Origin: Oscillospiraceae bacterium
GTDB taxonomy: Bacteria > Bacillota > Clostridia > Oscillospirales > Oscillospiraceae
Direction: 5' to 3'
Assembly (NCBI GenBank): GCA_020866945.1
Contig: JAJBVW010000087.1
Span: forward strand, 1-7,827
DNA: 7,827 nt
In this document: positions 6,512-7,827 of the stretch, piece by piece
How the letters are laid out: each line of letters begins with the position of its first letter
Position numbering within the stretch: position 1 is the first letter of the stretch
Translations under genes and position numbers: made by a program
Notes under the pieces: model-generated
What the model was told of the DNA's origin: nothing
Seen by the model: only the letters and a program-made list of their open reading frames with translations
Database searches by the model: none

Positions 6512-6543
6512 ACGCCATCACCGCTTTCGTCCGGCAATGGCGC
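6512..6543 (-). terminator. Probable terminator after divIC
   Basis: On the minus strand, GCGCCATTGCCG and CGGTGATGGCGT pair over 12 positions (with three G-U pairs) around an 8-nt loop, starting 9 nt after the divIC stop codon. It is followed only by TCTTTG, so the T-run is short. Termination may be partial. The remaining gap up to the marR promoter (6452-6511) shows nothing else beyond A/T-rich runs. Confidence 0.5.
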
Positions 6544-6551
6544 CCATGAAA

Positions 6552-6806
6552 TCAATCTCCGCCGTCGTAGAATATCCACTCGTCCGGCATGACGAGTCCC
6601 AGCTCCGACCGGGCGATGTCCTCAATGACCTCCGGGTCGTCCTGGTTGTCGATGGCGTACTGCAAAGCGGCGTTGTCCTCCTGAAGCTGCTCTACCTGCT
6701 CCTGGAGGCTCTGGACTGTCTTGGCGGCGTCTGTCACCTTGGTCTGCATATTCAGCAGCGTGATACAGCCATAGGCCATCAGGCCCGTGAGCACCAGCCC
6801 TGTCAT
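6552..6806 (-). CDS. divIC: Septum formation initiator, DivIC/FtsB family
   Basis: The 84-residue protein has one N-terminal membrane segment (about 2-18), a coiled coil (about 22-55: 'VQSLQEQVEQLQEDNAALQ') and the family's C-terminal motif 'IEDIARSELGLVMPDEWIFY'. DivIC works with FtsL in the division septum, with its coiled coil outside the membrane. The order yabP-yabQ-divIC matches that of Bacillus subtilis. The ATG used here has AGAGG only 4 nt upstream and starts directly in the membrane helix, without the basic cytoplasmic residues expected. The frame is open upstream, and starting at an ATA codon (6831-6833) would add nine residues including Lys, His and Arg. The start is therefore uncertain. 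The coding region overlaps the reading frame of yabQ by 185 nt. Confidence 0.9.
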   Translation of the reverse strand: MTGLVLTGLMAYGCITLLNMQTKVTDAAKTVQSLQEQVEQLQEDNAALQYAIDNQDDPEVIEDIARSELGLVMPDEWIFYDGGD

Positions 6807-7299
6807 CAGACCTCTTGCGTGAAGAACCTTTATGGCGCACAGCCCCCTTTCCGCTCCCGGCGTTTATCTGTCGCTGGACGTTCTTTATTATTGTAAACCA
6901 TTTCCGCCCATTTGAAAAGAGCTTTTTGCATAGTTTTTTCAAAAAACTTCCCGCGGTGCGCAGCGGCCAGGTCATTGTCCGGCCGCATTTGGCCGCGCCC
7001 CGCCATAATTTTCGGAACAGAGGCCGTATCACCGGGGACGCGGCCCAGACCCACAGGCCGCCGCCCAGCCCAGCAAAGACAAGCATATAAAGGCGCGTCC
7101 GCCCCTCCAGGGTAGCCATGCCGCCGGCGAACAGGCACCCCAGGGCGGCCAGGACAAACAGCGCGTCGGCAGCCGCCCCCGCCGGGCGGCCCGTTCTATC
7201 CCGCAGGCCGCCCAGCAGATCATAAAAAAGCCCCAGCACCGCCCCCAGCAGGATAAACCAGCCTGCCTCCCGCAGCTGGATGGCAACAGGAAGCTCCAT
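6622..7299 (-). CDS. yabQ: Spore cortex biosynthesis membrane protein YabQ
   Basis: The 225-codon frame starts with three hydrophobic segments (about 13-31, 43-62 and 69-87), including 'LGAVLGLFYDLLGGL'. A basic region follows, rich in Lys and Arg ('FLKKLCKKLFSNGRKWFT', 119-136). This is the YabQ pattern. In B. subtilis YabQ is a SigE-controlled membrane protein needed to form the spore cortex. The ATG follows the yabP stop codon with no gap, so translation is probably coupled; no strong ribosome binding site is visible. The tail from residue 165 overlaps divIC out of frame. GC-ending codons persist in this frame to about residue 155, which supports it over the other frames up to that point. 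The last 60 residues look like divIC read in the wrong frame and may have no function, or may reflect a lost stop codon. Confidence 0.85.
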   Translation of the reverse strand: MELPVAIQLREAGWFILLGAVLGLFYDLLGGLRDRTGRPAGAAADALFVLAALGCLFAGGMATLEGRTRLYMLVFAGLGGGLWVWAASPVIRPLFRKLWRGAAKCGRTMTWPLRTAGSFLKKLCKKLFSNGRKWFTIIKNVQRQINAGSGKGAVRHKGSSRKRSDDRAGAHGPDGLWLYHAAEYADQGDRRRQDSPEPPGAGRAASGGQRRFAVRHRQPGRPGGH

Positions 7300-7587
7300 T
7301 TATCGAAACAGACTTGTCCAGAAGCCCTGGTGGGTGCCGCTCTCCTGATAATCCAGGTCTGTCACCATGCCGGAGATGGTCAGCTCCCCGGAGGTCTTTT
7401 CCAGCTTATCCACCTTCAGTCCCGTGCCCCGCACGGAGAGAAGCCCCTGCACCGTGCGGACGGCCACCTCGTTTTCATCGAAACTGACCACCTCCTCCAC
7501 CCCGGTCATCCAGCTCGTCTGCCGCTCGTCCATAGTCAGCCGGTGGGGCGCCGCCGGCGTCTTCGCCTTATTATCCTCATAGGCCAT
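7300..7587 (-). CDS. yabP: Sporulation protein YabP
   Basis: The 95-residue protein matches the YabP family: a short variable N-terminus, then 'VEEVVSFDENEVAVRTVQG' (30-48), 'LLSVRGTGLKVDKLEKTSGE' (49-68) and 'LTISGMVTDLDY' (69-80), a repeated beta-strand pattern. YabP is a mother-cell sporulation protein in Bacilli and Clostridia; its biochemical role is not known. I start it at the second in-frame ATG because GGGAGG (7595-7600) lies 7 nt before it. The earlier ATG at 7600-7602 would place this ribosome binding site inside the gene. It is followed without gap by yabQ and then divIC. A SigE-like promoter and an inverted repeat overlapping the ribosome binding site lie just upstream. Confidence 0.92.
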   Translation of the reverse strand: MAYEDNKAKTPAAPHRLTMDERQTSWMTGVEEVVSFDENEVAVRTVQGLLSVRGTGLKVDKLEKTSGELTISGMVTDLDYQESGTHQGFWTSLFR

Positions 7588-7594
7588 AGCAAAA

Positions 7595-7629
7595 CCTCCC
7601 ATACGCCTTTTTATAAAGCATATGGGAGG
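7595..7629 (-). promoter_or_regulatory. Inverted repeat able to mask the yabP ribosome binding site
   Basis: On the minus strand CCTCCCATA (7621-7629) and TATGGGAGG (7595-7603) are perfect 9-nt complements separated by 17 nt. The second arm contains the yabP Shine-Dalgarno sequence GGGAGG. In an mRNA that starts upstream, for example in metG, the arms would pair and hide it. In an mRNA starting from the nearby SigE-like promoter, the first arm would be absent. The complementarity is seen directly; the regulatory role is inferred. Confidence 0.55.
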
Positions 7630-7646
7630 ATGGCTTGAATTATGAC
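7617..7646 (-). promoter_or_regulatory. Candidate SigE-dependent sporulation promoter of yabPQ-divIC
   Basis: The minus strand reads GTCATAATT (7638-7646), 13 nt, then CATATGCT (7617-7624). This resembles SigE promoters (-35 near GTCATATT, -10 near CATACAnT). It lies just after the metG stop codon and about 30 nt before the yabP start, and yabP and yabQ are SigE-controlled in B. subtilis. The -10 differs from consensus at two positions. Confidence 0.5.
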
Positions 7647-7647
7647 C

Positions 7648-7827
7648 TCAGCAGAGGGTAAACCCGGCGGGCAGGCTGTCCTCCAGGATGATAAGATGGG
7701 GGTCGCCCTCGTCGTTTTCCACGGCGGACAGGAGCATCCCGTTGGATTCCAGGCCCATCATTTTCCGGGGCGGCAGGTTGGTGCAGACCAAAACGGTATT
7801 TCCAACCGGCTCCTCCGGCTTATACGA
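7648..7827 (-). CDS. metG: Methionyl-tRNA synthetase, C-terminal tRNA-binding domain (partial)
   Basis: The last 59 codons and the TGA stop are visible; the rest lies beyond the right edge. The sequence contains 'PVGNTVLVCTNLPPRKMMGL', then 'ESNGMLLSA' and a terminal 'LPAGFTLC'. This is the end of the EMAPII/Trbp111-like OB-fold that forms the C-terminus of bacterial methionyl-tRNA synthetase and binds tRNA non-specifically ('VANLxPRKxMGxxSxGM' is the family hallmark). The catalytic domain is not in view, so a free-standing tRNA-binding protein of the same fold remains possible. It precedes yabP by 60 nt, and no terminator is seen between them, so some transcription may read through into the sporulation genes. 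Confidence 0.85.
   Translation of the reverse strand, partial: SYKPEEPVGNTVLVCTNLPPRKMMGLESNGMLLSAVENDEGDPHLIILEDSLPAGFTLC

Noticed and set aside
6830..7138. Alternative minus-strand frame over yabQ ending at a TAA near 6830, with a basic C-terminus
   Set aside because: It ends neatly before divIC, which is tempting as the true YabQ tail. However, its third codon positions are AT-rich compared with the yabQ frame, which argues against it as the coding frame without evidence of an indel.
1..7827. CRISPR arrays, tRNA/rRNA genes, insertion sequences or phage genes
   Set aside because: I saw no regularly spaced repeats, cloverleaf or rRNA sequence, transposase motifs or terminal inverted repeats in the window.

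Overview
All supported genes in this window lie on the minus strand, so transcription runs from right (7827) to left (1). The high GC content, G/C-ending codons and the sporulation genes yabP and yabQ beside divIC point to an endospore-forming Gram-positive of the Clostridia. An Oscillospiraceae-like gut anaerobe is a reasonable guess, but the sequence does not prove it.

In transcription order the window holds four parts. (1) The 3' end of metG, encoding the C-terminal tRNA-binding domain of methionyl-tRNA synthetase, followed by a sporulation/cell-division block yabP-yabQ-divIC. This block appears to have its own SigE-like promoter, and an inverted repeat could hide the yabP ribosome binding site in read-through mRNA. 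(2) A candidate terminator, then a strong SigA-type promoter with a 12-bp palindrome just downstream, driving a MarR-family regulator. (3) A small catabolic cluster behind marR: a short-chain dehydrogenase (SDR), a 3-hydroxyacyl-CoA-dehydrogenase-type enzyme and a beta-keto acid cleavage enzyme (BKACE/DUF849). It ends at a clear intrinsic terminator. (4) A separate SigA-type promoter driving polA (DNA polymerase I), with a gene resembling rimI (GNAT acetyltransferase) 4 nt behind it and running off the left edge.

The biochemical logic of the cluster is oxidation of a 3-hydroxy acid to a beta-keto acid, then acetyl-CoA-dependent cleavage by the BKACE enzyme to acetoacetate and a new acyl-CoA. 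This resembles the dehydrogenase + BKACE pairing of aerobic L-carnitine degradation, but no thioesterase is present here, there is an additional SDR, and the true substrate is unknown. MarR probably represses its own operon until an inducer appears.

The most notable anomaly is an in-frame UAG at codon 35 of the SDR gene. It sits just after an intact ribosome binding site, start codon and glycine-rich cofactor motif, while the rest of the enzyme, including the catalytic Ser and YxxxK, is intact. Other points of interest are the promoter/hairpin arrangement before yabP, a 185-nt out-of-frame overlap of yabQ with divIC, and a C-terminal extension on the BKACE protein.
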